From assembly GCA_034769895.1 (NCBI GenBank), contig CM068372.1:372329258-372393257 (forward strand): a DNA stretch of 64,000 bases. Reading direction: 5' to 3'. The notes beneath the pieces are model-generated. The model had not been told where the DNA came from, did no database searches, and was given only the letters and a program-made list of their open reading frames with translations. The DNA comes from Magicicada septendecula. Lineage: Eukaryota > Arthropoda > Insecta > Hemiptera > Cicadidae. This document shows, piece after piece, positions 21,431 to 37,679 of the stretch. Both the position numbers and the translations under genes were made by a program. Numbering within the stretch: the stretch's first letter is position 1; each line of letters begins with the position of its first letter.

Positions 21431-22661
21431 TGTAACAGTACATAAAGGCCCAATACTTTAATTATGGGATCTGAGGTTAAATTTTATGTTTTATTGTATA
21501 ACTGTTAAATACAGAATGGTTAGGTCCATTGTCCCTCTTTAAAAAAGGAACAGCGCAGATTCGGTGAGATTAATACAATACCAAGGTCACCGTTGGACGA
21601 GCGAGAGCCAGTCGAGGTAATGGCGGTGTTTATGACGACGGACTATAAATATTCATTGTGATTGGTTCATAAAGCTGTTTCGTCATAACAAAAGACAATG
21701 ACGCATAAAACACAATGTATGTAACTAGGCGTTGTCCCATCGAACAAAGCCTGATGACGTCAAATGCACACACACAAGCACAAATTTGCATAGGCCTCTT
21801 TCTCAATTCAGCGTAGTACTTCAAAGGGTCAGCAGCGATGTATCGCTGTCTGGTCAGTTTTACCACAAAAGTTTAACACAACTAGATTATGAAATAAAAT
21901 TGTGATAGTGGAGCGGTAGAGGCTCAAGTTTACTAACAGTCAGAAACAGAAAATGTAAAATCAGTGCTATATATCTTAACTAAAACAACGAAACATGAGG
22001 CGAACACCGGCCATACACCTGGAACCCAGCCAACAACAGCGAGGGAGCAACGCATACCAGCATTGAGAGAAGTTGAACCTTTATCACTTTTGTTTTATTA
22101 ATTAATGAGCTCATTAACCGAAATTAGATAAATTGATCAAATGTACTTGTAATAGGGAGAACGTATGTGAGTGTGTGTGAGTGAGCACATGGCCATGAAT
22201 ATCTATGCTGAGGGCATTGGTTTGTGTGTAAATGAAGATACCATTCAGTAAGTAATTAGAACTGCAGCAAAAAGATAAAAGTTTACAATGATAATGATTA
22301 GAGTCACAAAATGAGAATATTATGACTGAATAGGGTTGATTAAAATAGCCACCATTTTGTTTTGAAACATTGTATACGACGCCATTTTGAGGCATTATTA
22401 TATATTCATGTTTCTTTGGTCACGACAATTAAAATTCAATAATTGCACTAAGTTAACTGTCAGTGTTCTTATTTCTAACACCTTCTTGTGCCTCGATCTC
22501 GCTGAGAATGAACCCTGGCCCCTTAGGAAGAAAGTTGCAATAGATATAAAAACACATGCTCTCACGTGCCTGAATTTGGTAAGTACATGTGTACAATATA
22601 ATATTCATATTTATATGTATATAAACATCAATAACTGTACATAAGTAGGTGTGAGTTAACA
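21431..22661 (+). repeat. Element B 3' LTR (complete)
   Basis: This 1231 bp LTR starts TGTAACAG after the PPT and ends TTAACA. The last 463 bp match 15651-16117. Position 22199 is the uninterrupted version of the site where element A inserted in the 5' LTR. A TATAAATA motif at about 21644 could serve as a promoter. The right flank (attgaatgaaatatcgg) resembles the start of a satellite monomer, so element B probably inserted into the outer edge of the satellite. Confidence 0.8.
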
Positions 22662-22845
22662 ATTGAATGAAATATCGGTATGCAGAACCACACATGACTT
22701 CCATATTCTAAGATTTATATTCAAAATCATTTTCGAAATGAAATATTACCATAGAAACTACTTCTTTCTACTTACTGCTTCAGCCTTAACCACAGTACTG
22801 TGGTCACTAACATATACCACCTCACGTTATCGCACTCGATTTTCA

Positions 22846-22880
22846 CTGATGACGGAAGTCGATGGCATTGCCGAAACATC
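22846..22880 (+). ncRNA. Hammerhead-like core, diverged copy in monomer 1
   Basis: CTGATGA and GAAAC are present, but the expected GTC cleavage triplet is ATC, which removes the G of the usual pair. Probably inactive. Confidence 0.25.
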
Positions 22881-23700
22881 TGGTTTTGTAGAAAACATTG
22901 GACTACGGCCAAATATCCCGGGAAGGAATTTTAACAAAAACTACTTCTTTGTTGCCGATAACGTTGTACACATATATATAAAAAATATGCATAAAATTAA
23001 TGGCTTGTATAAGTTAATGATTGATCTCCATTAAGTAGTGCTCAAGTTTCCAAAGTTTTAATATTATGATGTCCGTAATTAAAACGTCAGAGCAGGTTTA
23101 GTGTGAATGAGGGTACACTGTGGACAAAAATTTTCAACATTTCCTATTGAGCGTTGCTTAGAGTAAAGCTGCGAATCTACAATGTATGTTTCACAGAACA
23201 AACACGCGAAAAAGAAGGAGCGCTCCGAAGTCACTCGAAGTCAGCATCTTGCAGAGGGTACATTCCCTAAAGACGAAAAGTCTGTCTATGAATCGTTCCT
23301 CTGTAAACACGTGCAGTTACACTGCCCAGCGATCCACAGAAAGCAAATTTATGTCCATTTTTTCGGCTTGCACGTGTTATGTTGGTGTGGGTTTCGGCAC
23401 TTTCCACTTAAAAAGCGTGCAAATGTAAGAAAATAAACATGAGTGAGGCCAGAAATAACACGAATTTTGTGTGTGTGTGTCTTCCCTGCCTTTTTATTGC
23501 TGTAGTCATAATAATAAACTGGAAACTTAAACATTACATAACTGAGATATGCTTACCTGCCACGAACGATATATTATTTTATACATGTATATTAACTCAT
23601 ACATAATTTACATTAAAATGACAAAATTATAATTTTATTGCCTGGCAACAAAATTATTTTATTTTTAACAATTACCATTGTTTGAAAAAGTTTAAATGAA

Positions 23701-24350
23701 TTTTCAAGTACTTTACTGTTGTTAAAACGTAAAAGGTTGCAGGTAAACTACCCCTTCCCCTTAACCGATCTTTACCAAAATCGAAAGTCCTTGAGATCTC
23801 TACAAATCAGGGCTGTATGCAAAAAATTATTTGATTCTGTTTGAATTTGCGGCTGTTATCGTTTGCCATAGAAAATACCCTTGTCAAAAAAACGTTGCAT
23901 GTAAACTACCCCTTTCCCTTAACCGATCTTCACCAAAAACAATAGGCCTTGAGTACTCTACAAATCAGGGCTGTATGCAAAAAATTATTTGATTCTGTTT
24001 GAATTTGCGGCTGTTATCGTTTGCCATAGAAAATACCCTTGTTAAAAAAACGTTGCAGGTAAACTACCCCTTTCCCTTAACCGATCTTCACCAAAAACAA
24101 AAGGTCTTGAGAACTCTACAATTTAGGTCTGTATGCAAATAATCTTTTGATTCTGTTTGAATTTGCGGCTGTTATCGTTTGCCAAACAAAAATTTTCCCT
24201 GATAAAAAAACCGTTGCAGGTAAACTACCCCTTTCCCTCAACCAATCTTCACCGAAAACAATATGTCTTGAGTACTCTACAAATCAGGGCTGTGTGCAAA
24301 AAATTATTTGATTCTGTTTGAATTTGCGGCTGTTATCGTTTGCCATAGAA
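23701..24350 (+). repeat. Four tandem subrepeats of about 158 bp (monomer 1)
   Basis: GAATTTGCGG marks each unit at 23843, 24001, 24159 and 24320 (spacings 158, 158, 161). Each unit also has GTAAACTACCCCTT, CCGATCTT and CTCTACAA boxes. L monomers have four units, S and C two, the right-edge monomers five. Confidence 0.85.
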
Positions 24351-24474
24351 AAAATCTACAGACAGACAGACACACACACAGACACTTTTCGAAAAACGAC
24401 TTTTTTCATGTTTTGAGTGTAGTACAATCAGAATCTACAATAATCTCGAACACGATTTTTTTTGCCATCACCAT

Positions 24475-24503
24475 ACTTCCATTTCCTTAAGGAATATGGA
24501 AGT
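24475..24503. repeat. Palindromic monomer junction (representative)
   Basis: A 29 bp near-palindrome centred on CCTTAAGG, with ACTTCCAT on one side and ATGGAAGT on the other. A third ACTTCCATATT lies about 35 bases further right and pairs with AATATGGAAGT. The same structure occurs at every monomer junction and closes the array at 51882. Confidence 0.8.
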
Positions 24504-25854
24504 AAATATCGGTATGGAGAACCATACAAGACTTCCATATTCTAAGATTTATATTTAAAATCATTTTCGAAATTAAATATTACCATAGAAACTACTTCTT
24601 TCTACTTACTGCTTCAGCCTTAACCACAGTACTGTGGTCACTAACGTATACCACCTCACGTTATCGCACTCGATTTTCACTGATGATGGAAGTCGATGGC
24701 ATTGCCGAAACGTCTGGTTTTGTAGAAAACATTGGACTACGGCCAAATATCCCGGGAAGGAATTTTAACAAAAACTACTTCTTTGTTGCCGATAACGTTG
24801 TACACATATATATAAAAAATATGCATAAAATTAATGGCTTGTATAAGTTAATGATTGATCTCCATTAAGTAGTGCTCAAGTTTCCAAAGTTTTAATATTA
24901 TGATGTCCGTAATTAAAACGTCAGAGCAGGTTTAGTGTGAATGAGGGTACACTGTGGACAAAAATTTTCAACATTTCCTATTGAGCGTTGCTTAGAGTAA
25001 AGCTGCGAATCTACAATGTATGTTTCACAGAACAAACACGCGAAAAAGAAGGAGCGCTCCGAAGTCACTCATGGACCCTCAGCATCTTGCAGAGGGTACA
25101 TTCCCTAAAGACGAAAAGTCTGTCTATGAATCGTTCCTCTGTAAACACGTGCAGTTACACTGCCCAGCGATCCACAGAAAGCAAATTTATGTCCATTTTT
25201 TCGGCTTGCACGTGTTATGTTGGTGTGGGTTTCGGCACTTTCCACTTAAAAAGCGTGCAAATGTAAGAAAATAAACATGAGTGAGGCCAGAAATAACACG
25301 AATTTTGTGTGTGTGTGTCTTCCCTGCCTTTTTATTGCTGTAGTCATAATAATAAACTGGAAACTTAAACATTACATAACTGAGATATGCTTACCTGCCA
25401 CGAACGATATATTATTTTATACATGTATATTAACTCATACATAATTTACAAAAGGTCTTGAGAACTCTACAATTTAGGTCTGTATGCAAATAATCTTTTG
25501 ATTCTGTTTGAATTTGCGGCTGTTATCGTTTGCCAAACAAAAATTTTCCCTGATAAAAAAACCGTTGCAGGTAAACTACCCCTTTCCCTCAACCGATCTT
25601 CACCGAAAACAATATGTCTTGAGTACTCTACAAATCAGGGCTGTGTGCAAAAAATTATTTGATTCTGTTTGAATTTGTGGCTGTTATCGTTTGCCATAGA
25701 AAAAATCTACAGACAGACAGACACACACACAGACACTTTTCGAAAAACGACTTTTTTCATGTTTTGAGTGTAGTACAATCAGAATCTACAATAATCTCGA
25801 ACACGATTTTTTTTGCCATCACCATACTTCCATTTCCTTAAGGAATATGGAAGT
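24504..25854 (+). repeat. Satellite monomer 2 (S type, 1351 bp)
   Basis: Compared with L, a 487 bp segment is gone: sequence jumps from CATAATTTAC (25440-25449) straight to the third subrepeat. Monomers 7 and 10 have the same junction. ATGGACC variant in the exon-like block; one private T in a subrepeat near 25678. Confidence 0.85.
24680..24714 (+). ncRNA. Hammerhead-ribozyme-like core (representative of 16 good copies)
   Basis: CTGATGA, a 20-base arm, then GAAAC directly followed by GTC gives the conserved core order of a type I hammerhead with almost no stem III, a form known from Penelope-like elements and retrozymes. Weak points: stem II pairs poorly next to the core (GG with CC after one unpaired base), and a stem I needs a wobble and an internal loop (TTTTC with GAAAA). 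The same core starts at 26031, 27869, 29525, 31363, 33062, 34413, 36251, 37856, 39207, 41045, 42714, 44548, 46185, 47788 and 49913. Activity would be expected only as a dimer, if at all. Confidence 0.4.
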
Positions 25855-27692
25855 AAATATCGGTATGGAGAACCATACAAGACTTCCATATTCTAAGATT
25901 TATATTTAAAATCATTTTCGAAATTAAATATTACCATAGAAACTACTTCTTTCTACTTACTGCTTCAGCCTTAACCACAGTACTGTGGTCACTAACGTAT
26001 ACCACCTCACGTTATCGCACTCGATTTTCACTGATGATGGAAGTCGATGGCATTGCCGAAACGTCTGGTTTTGTAGAAAACATTGGACTACGGCCAAATA
26101 TCCCGGGAAGGAATTTTAACAAAAACTACTTCTTTGTTGCCGATAACGTTGTACACATATATATAAAAAATATGCATAAAATTAATGGCTTGTATAAGTT
26201 AATGATTGATCTCCATTAAGTAGTGCTCAAGTTACCAAAGTTTTAATATTATGATGTCCGTAATTAAAACGTCAGAGCAGGTTTAGTGTGAATGAGGGTA
26301 CACTGTGGACAAAAATTTTCAACATTTCCTATTGAGCGTTGCTTAGAGTAAAGCTGCGAATCTACAATGTATGTTTCACAGAACAAACACGCGAAAAAGA
26401 AGGAGCGCTCCGAAGTCACTCATGGACCCTCAGCATCTTGCAGAGGGTACATTCCCTAAAGACGAAAAGTCTGTCTATGAATCGTTCCTCTGTAAACACG
26501 TGCAGTTACACTGCCCAGCGATCCACAGAAAGCAAATTTATGTCCATTTTTTCGGCTTGCACGTGTTATGTTGGTGTGGGTTTCGGCACTTTCCACTTAA
26601 AAAGCGTGCAAATGTAAGAAAATAAACATGAGTGAGGCCAGAAATAACACGAATTTTGTGTGTGTGTGTCTTCCCTGCCTTTTTATTGCTGTAGTCATAA
26701 TAATAAACTGGAAACTTAAACATTACATAACTGAGATATGCTTACCTGCCACGAACGATATATTATTTTATACATGTATATTAACTCATACATAATTTAC
26801 ATTAAAATGACAAAATTATAATTTTATTGCCTGGCAACAAAATTATTTTATTTTTAACAATTACCATTGTTTGAAAAAGTTTAAATGAATTTTCAAGTAC
26901 TTTACTGTTGTTAAAACGTAAAAGGTTGCAGGTAAACTACCCCTTCCCCTTAACCGATCTTTACCAAAATCGAAAGTCCTTGAGATCTCTACAAATCAGG
27001 GCTGTATGCAAAAAATTATTTGATTCTGTTTGAATTTGCGGCTGTTATCGTTTGCCATAGAAAATACCCTTGTCAAAAAAACGTTGCATGTAAACTACCC
27101 CTTTCCCTTAACCGATCTTCACCAAAAACAATAGGCCTTGAGTACTCTACAAATCAGGGCTGTATGCAAAAAATTATTTGATTCTGTTTGAATTTGCGGC
27201 TGTTATCGTTTGCCATAGAAAATACCCTTGTTAAAAAAACGTTGCAGGTAAACTACCCCTTTCCCTTAACCGATCTTCACCAAAAACAAAAGGTCTTGAG
27301 AACTCTACAATTTAGGTCTGTATGCAAATAATCTTTTGATTCTGTTTGAATTTGCGGCTGTTATCGTTTGCCAAACAAAAATTTTCCCTGATAAAAAAAC
27401 CGTTGCAGGTAAACTACCCCTTTCCCTCAACCAATCTTCACCGAAAACAATATGTCTTGAGTACTCTACAAATCAGGGCTGTGTGCAAAAAATTATTTGA
27501 TTCTGTTTGAATTTGCGGCTGTTATCGTTTGCCATAGAAAAAATCTACAGACAGACAGACACACACACAGACACTTTTCGAAAAACGACTTTTTTCATGT
27601 TTTGAGTGTAGTACAATCAGAATCTACAATAATCTCGAACACGATTTTTTTTGCCATCACCATACTTCCATTTCCTTAAGGAATATGGAAGT
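25855..27692 (+). repeat. Satellite monomer 3 (L type, 1838 bp)
   Basis: Four subrepeats, short TG tract, ATGGACC variant. It carries the GTTACC variant at about 26231, shared with monomers 8, 10, 11 and 13. Confidence 0.85.
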
Positions 27693-29348
<1,656 letters not shown>

Positions 29349-31186
29349 AAATATCGGTATGGAGAACCATACAAGACTTCCATATTCTAAGATTTATATT
29401 TAAAATCATTTTCGAAATTAAATATTACCATAGAAACTACTTCTTTCTACTTACTGCTTCAGCCTTAACCACAGTACTGTGGTCACTAACGTATACCACC
29501 TCACGTTATCGCACTCGATTTTCACTGATGATGGAAGTCGATGGCATTGCCGAAACGTCTGGTTTTGTAGAAAACATTGGACTACGGCCAAATATCCCGG
29601 GAAGGAATTTTAACAAAAACTACTTCTTTGTTGCCGATAACGTTGTACACATATATATAAAAAATATGCATAAAATTAATGGCTTGTATAAGTTAATGAT
29701 TGATCTCCATTAAGTAGTGCTCAAGTTTCCAAAGTTTTAATATTATGATGTCCGTAATTAAAACGTCAGAGCAGGTTTAGTGTGAATGAGGGTACACTGT
29801 GGACAAAAATTTTCAACATTTCCTATTGAGCGTTGCTTAGAGTAAAGCTGCGAATCTACAATGTATGTTTCACAGAACAAACACGCGAAAAAGAAGGAGC
29901 GCTCCGAAGTCACTCATGGACCCTCAGCATCTTGCAGAGGGTACATTCCCTAAAGACGAAAAGTCTGTCTATGAATCGTTCCTCTGTAAACACGTGCAGT
30001 TACACTGCCCAGCGATCCACAGAAAGCAAATTTATGTCCATTTTTTCGGCTTGCACGTGTTATGTTGGTGTGGGTTTCGGCACTTTCCACTTAAAAAGCG
30101 TGCAAATGTAAGAAAATAAACATGAGTGAGGCCAGAAATAACACGAATTTTGTGTGTGTGTGTCTTCCCTGCCTTTTTATTGCTGTAGTCATAATAATAA
30201 ACTGGAAACTTAAACATTACATAACTGAGATATGCTTACCTGCCACGAACGATATATTATTTTATACATGTATATTAACTCATACATAATTTACATTAAA
30301 ATGACAAAATTATAATTTTATTGCCTGGCAACAAAATTATTTTATTTTTAACAATTACCATTGTTTGAAAAAGTTTAAATGAATTTTCAAGTACTTTACT
30401 GTTGTTAAAACGTAAAAGGTTGCAGGTAAACTACCCCTTCCCCTTAACCGATCTTTACCAAAATCGAAAGTCCTTGAGATCTCTACAAATCAGGGCTGTA
30501 TGCAAAAAATTATTTGATTCTGTTTGAATTTGCGGCTGTTATCGTTTGCCATAGAAAATACCCTTGTCAAAAAAACGTTGCATGTAAACTACCCCTTTCC
30601 CTTAACCGATCTTCACCAAAAACAATAGGCCTTGAGTACTCTACAAATCAGGGCTGTATGCAAAAAATTATTTGATTCTGTTTGAATTTGCGGCTGTTAT
30701 CGTTTGCCATAGAAAATACCCTTGTTAAAAAAACGTTGCAGGTAAACTACCCCTTTCCCTTAACCGATCTTCACCAAAAACAAAAGGTCTTGAGAACTCT
30801 ACAATTTAGGTCTGTATGCAAATAATCTTTTGATTCTGTTTGAATTTGCGGCTGTTATCGTTTGCCAAACAAAAATTTTCCCTGATAAAAAAACCGTTGC
30901 AGGTAAACTACCCCTTTCCCTCAACCAATCTTCACCGAAAACAATATGTCTTGAGTACTCTACAAATCAGGGCTGTGTGCAAAAAATTATTTGATTCTGT
31001 TTGAATTTGCGGCTGTTATCGTTTGCCATAGAAAAAATCTACAAACAGACAGACACACACACAGACACTTTTCGAAAAACGACTTTTTTCATGTTTTGAG
31101 TGTAGTACAATCAGAATCTACAATAATCTCGAACACGATTTTTTTTGCCATCACCATACTTCCATTTCCTTAAGGAATATGGAAGT
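29349..31186 (+). repeat. Satellite monomer 5 (L type, 1838 bp)
   Basis: Four subrepeats, short TG tract, ATGGACC variant. One private change turns the first CAGACAG into CAAACAG at about 31043. Confidence 0.85.
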
Positions 31187-32885
<1,699 letters not shown>

Positions 32886-34236
32886 AAATATCGGTATGGA
32901 GAACCATACAAGACTTCCATATTCTAAGATTTATATTTAAAATCATTTTCGAAATTAAATATTACCATAGAAACTACTTCTTTCTACTTACTGCTTCAGC
33001 CTTAACCACAGTACTGTGGTCACTAACGTATACCACCTCACGTTATCGCACTCGATTTTCACTGATGATGGAAGTCGATGGCATTGCCGAAACGTCTGGT
33101 TTTGTAGAAAACATTGGACTACGGCCAAATATCCCGGGAAGGAATTTTAACAAAAACTACTTCTTTGTTGCCGATAACGTTGTACACATATATATAAAAA
33201 ATATGCATAAAATTAATGGCTTGTATAAGTTAATGATTGATCTCCATTAAGTAGTGCTCAAGTTTCCAAAGTTTTAATATTATGATGTCCGTAATTAAAA
33301 CGTCAGAGCAGGTTTAGTGTGAATGAGGGTACACTGTGGACAAAAATTTTCAACATTTCCTATTGAGCGTTGCTTAGAGTAAAGCTGCGAATCTACAATG
33401 TATGTTTCACAGAACAAACACGCGAAAAAGAAGGAGCGCTCCGAAGTCACTCATGGACCCTCAGCATCTTGCAGAGGGTACATTCCCTAAAGACGAAAAG
33501 TCTGTCTATGAATCGTTCCTCTGTAAACACGTGCAGTTACACTGCCCAGCGATCCACAGAAAGCAAATTTATGTCCATTTTTTCGGCTTGCACGTGTTAT
33601 GTTGGTGTGGGTTTCGGCACTTTCCACTTAAAAAGCGTGCAAATGTAAGAAAATAAACATGAGTGAGGCCAGAAATAACACGAATTTTGTGTGTGTGTGT
33701 CTTCCCTGCCTTTTTATTGCTGTAGTCATAATAATAAACTGGAAACTTAAACATTACATAACTGAGATATGCTTACCTGCCACGAACGATATATTATTTT
33801 ATACATGTATATTAACTCATACATAATTTACAAAAGGTCTTGAGAACTCTACAATTTAGGTCTGTATGCAAATAATCTTTTGATTCTGTTTGAATTTGCG
33901 GCTGTTATCGTTTGCCAAACAAAAATTTTCCCTGATAAAAAAACCGTTGCAGGTAAACTACCCCTTTCCCTCAACCAATCTTCACCGAAAACAATATGTC
34001 TTGAGTACTCTACAAATCAGGGCTGTGTGCAAAAAATTATTTGATTCTGTTTGAATTTGCGGCTGTTATCGTTTGCCATAGAAAAAATCTACAGACAGAC
34101 AGACACACACACAGACACTTTTCGAAAAACGACTTTTTTCATGTTTTGAGTGTAGTACAATCAGAATCTACAATAATCTCGAACACGATTTTTTTTGCCA
34201 TCACCATACTTCCATTTCCTTAAGGAATATGGAAGT
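32886..34236 (+). repeat. Satellite monomer 7 (S type, 1351 bp)
   Basis: First unit of the S-L-C trimer 32886-37679. Same internal deletion junction as monomers 2 and 10. Confidence 0.85.
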
Positions 34237-36074
34237 AAATATCGGTATGGAGAACCATACAAGACTTCCATATTCTAAGATTTATATTTAAAATCATTTT
34301 CGAAATTAAATATTACCATAGAAACTACTTCTTTCTACTTACTGCTTCAGCCTTAACCACAGTACTGTGGTCACTAACGTATACCACCTCACGTTATCGC
34401 ACTCGATTTTCACTGATGATGGAAGTCGATGGCATTGCCGAAACGTCTGGTTTTGTAGAAAACATTGGACTACGGCCAAATATCCCGGGAAGGAATTTTA
34501 ACAAAAACTACTTCTTTGTTGCCGATAACGTTGTACACATATATATAAAAAATATGCATAAAATTAATGGCTTGTATAAGTTAATGATTGATCTCCATTA
34601 AGTAGTGCTCAAGTTACCAAAGTTTTAATATTATGATGTCCGTAATTAAAACGTCAGAGCAGGTTTAGTGTGAATGAGGGTACACTGTGGACAAAAATTT
34701 TCAACATTTCCTATTGAGCGTTGCTTAGAGTAAAGCTGCGAATCTACAATGTATGTTTCACAGAACAAACACGCGAAAAAGAAGGAGCGCTCCGAAGTCA
34801 CTCATGGACCCTCAGCATCTTGCAGAGGGTACATTCCCTAAAGACGAAAAGTCTGTCTATGAATCGTTCCTCTGTAAACACGTGCAGTTACACTGCCCAG
34901 CGATCCACAGAAAGCAAATTTATGTCCATTTTTTCGGCTTGCACGTGTTATGTTGGTGTGGGTTTCGGCACTTTCCACTTAAAAAGCGTGCAAATGTAAG
35001 AAAATAAACATGAGTGAGGCCAGAAATAACACGAATTTTGTGTGTGTGTGTCTTCCCTGCCTTTTTATTGCTGTAGTCATAATAATAAACTGGAAACTTA
35101 AACATTACATAACTGAGATATGCTTACCTGCCACGAACGAAATATTATTTTATACATGTATATTAACTCATACATAATTTACATTAAAATGACAAAATTA
35201 TAATTTTATTGCCTGGCAACAAAATTATTTTATTTTTAACAATTACCATTGTTTGAAAAAGTTTAAATGAATTTTCAAGTACTTTACTGTTGTTAAAACG
35301 TAAAAGGTTGCAGGTAAACTACCCCTTCCCCTTAACCGATCTTTACCAAAATCGAAAGTCCTTGAGATCTCTACAAATCAGGGCTGTATGCAAAAAATTA
35401 TTTGATTCTGTTTGAATTTGCGGCTGTTATCGTTTGCCATAGAAAATACCCTTGTCAAAAAAACGTTGCATGTAAACTACCCCTTTCCCTTAACCGATCT
35501 TCACCAAAAACAATAGGCCTTGAGTACTCTACAAATCAGGGCTGTATGCAAAAAATTATTTGATTCTGTTTGAATTTGCGGCTGTTATCGTTTGCCATAG
35601 AAAATACCCTTGTTAAAAAAACGTTGCAGGTAAACTACCCCTTTCCCTTAACCGATCTTCACCAAAAACAAAAGGTCTTGAGAACTCTACAATTTAGGTC
35701 TGTATGCAAATAATCTTTTGATTCTGTTTGAATTTGCGGCTGTTATCGTTTGCCAAACAAAAATTTTCCCTGATAAAAAAACCGTTGCAGGTAAACTACC
35801 CCTTTCCCTCAACCAATCTTCACCGAAAACAATATGTCTTGAGTACTCTACAAATCAGGGCTGTGTGCAAAAAATTATTTGATTCTGTTTGAATTTGCGG
35901 CTGTTATCGTTTGCCATAGAAAAAATCTACAGACAGACAGACACACACACAGACACTTTTCGAAAAACGACTTTTTTCATGTTTTGAGTGTAGTACAATC
36001 AGAATCTACAATAATCTCGAACACGATTTTTTTTGCCATCACCATACTTCCATTTCCTTAAGGAATATGGAAGT
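34237..36074 (+). repeat. Satellite monomer 8 (L type, 1838 bp)
   Basis: Second unit of the trimer. It shares GTTACC and the variant CGAACGAAATATT (about 35134) with monomer 11 only. Confidence 0.85.
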
Positions 36075-36868
36075 AAATATCGGTATGGAGAACCATACAA
36101 GACTTCCATATTCTAAGATTTATATTTAAAATCATTTTCGAAATTAAATATTACCATAGAAACTACTTCTTTCTACTTACTGCTTCAGCCTTAACCACAG
36201 TACTGTGGTCACTAACGTATACCACCTCACGTTATCGCACTCGATTTTCACTGATGATGGAAGTCGATGGCATTGCCGAAACGTCTGGTTTTGTAGAAAA
36301 CATTGGACTACGGCCAAATATCCCGGGAAGGAATTTTAACAAAAACTACTTCTTTGTTGCCGATAACGTTGTACACATATATATAAAAAATATGCATAAA
36401 ATTAATGGCTTGTATAAGTTAATGATTGATCTCCATTAAGTAGTGCTCAAGTTTCCAAAGTTTTAATATTATGATGTCCGTAAGTAAAACGTCAGAGCAG
36501 GTTTAGTGTGAATGAGGGTACACTGTGGACAAAAATTTTCAACATTTCCTATTGAGCGTTGCTTAGAGTAAAGCTGCGAATCTACAATGTATGTTTCACA
36601 GAACAAACACGCGAAAAAGAAGGAGCGCTCCGAAGTCACTCGAAGTCAGCATCTTGCAGAGGGTACATTCCCTAAAGACGAAAAGTCTGTCTATGAATCG
36701 TTCCTCTGTAAACACGTGCAGTTACACTGCCCAGCGATCCACAGAAAGCAAATTTATGTCCATTTTTTCGGCTTGCACGTGTTATGTTGGTGTGGGTTTC
36801 GGCACTTTCCACTTAAAAAGCGTGCAAATGTAAGAAAATAAACATGAGTGAGGCCAGAAATAACGTGA

Positions 36869-36930
<62 letters not shown>

Positions 36931-37679
36931 TTGCCTGCCTTTTATTGCTGTAGGCATAATAATAAAATGGAAACGTAAACATTACGTAACTGAGATATGC
37001 TTACCTGCCACGAACGATATATTATTTTATACATGGAGGAGTTCAGTGACATACACACGTACAGAAGAATTATATATACAAAGATATTAACTCATACATA
37101 ATTTACATTAAAATGAAAAAATTATATTTTTATTCCCTGGCAACAAAATTATTTTATTTTTAACAATTACCATTGTTTGAAAAAGTGTAAATGAATTTTC
37201 AAGTACTTTACAGTTGTTAAAACGTAAAAGGTTGCAGGTAAACTACCCCTTCCCCTTAACCGATCTTTACCAAAATCGAAAGTCCTTGAGATCTCTACAA
37301 ATCAGGGCTGTATGCAAAAAATTATTTGATTCTGTTTGAATTTGCGGCTGTTATCGTTTGCCATAGAAAATACCCTTGTCAAAAAAACGTTGCATGTAAA
37401 CTACCCCTTTCCCTTAACCGATCTTCACCAAAAACAATAGGCCTTGAGTACTCTACAAATCAGGGCTGTGTGCAAAAAATTATTTGATTCTGTTTGAATT
37501 TGCGGCTGTTATCGTTTGCCATAGAAAAAATGTACAGACAGACAGACACACACACAGACACTTTTCGAAAAACGACTTTTTTCATGTTTTGAGTGTAGTA
37601 CAATCAGAATCTACAATAATCTCGAACACGATTTTTTTTGCCATCACCATACTTCCATTTCCTTAAGGAATATGGAAGT
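36075..37679 (+). repeat. Satellite monomer 9 (C type, 1605 bp)
   Basis: Third unit of the trimer. It shares the variant GTAAGTAAAACG (about 36480) with monomer 12 only. Private ATGTACAG near 37530. Confidence 0.85.
36871..36929 (+). repeat. (TG)n microsatellite, 59 bp
   Basis: TG run in monomer 9. Confidence 0.95.

Larger units (their letters stand above)
15651..22661 (+). mobile_element. Element B: non-autonomous LTR retrotransposon, plus strand
   Basis: The order is remnant of 5' LTR (15651-16117), PBS (16120), broken gag-like ORF (16313-17427), non-coding internal sequence, an inserted TIR element (18712-20796), stem-loop and PPT (21383-21430), and a full 3' LTR (21431-22661). Without the TIR insert, the internal region is about 3.2 kb, close to the 3.35 kb of element A. 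It also lacks pol. The LTR start TGTAACAG and the PBS spacing resemble element A, so the two look like related families. The 5' end of its 5' LTR was separated by the element A array and lies off-window. Confidence 0.8.
22670..24503 (+). repeat. Satellite monomer 1 (L type, 1834 bp)
   Basis: Left edge of the array and visibly diverged: ACG replaces ATG after the ribozyme-like core, and GAAACATC replaces GAAACGTC. It has a short TG tract, four subrepeats, and the GAAGTC variant (4 bp shorter) in the exon-like block. Confidence 0.85.

Noticed and set aside
24683-24868. 61-codon ORF repeated in almost every monomer
   Set aside because: Its frame covers the ribozyme-like core and AT-rich flank. 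High conservation is explained by recent amplification, with no sign of a coding function.
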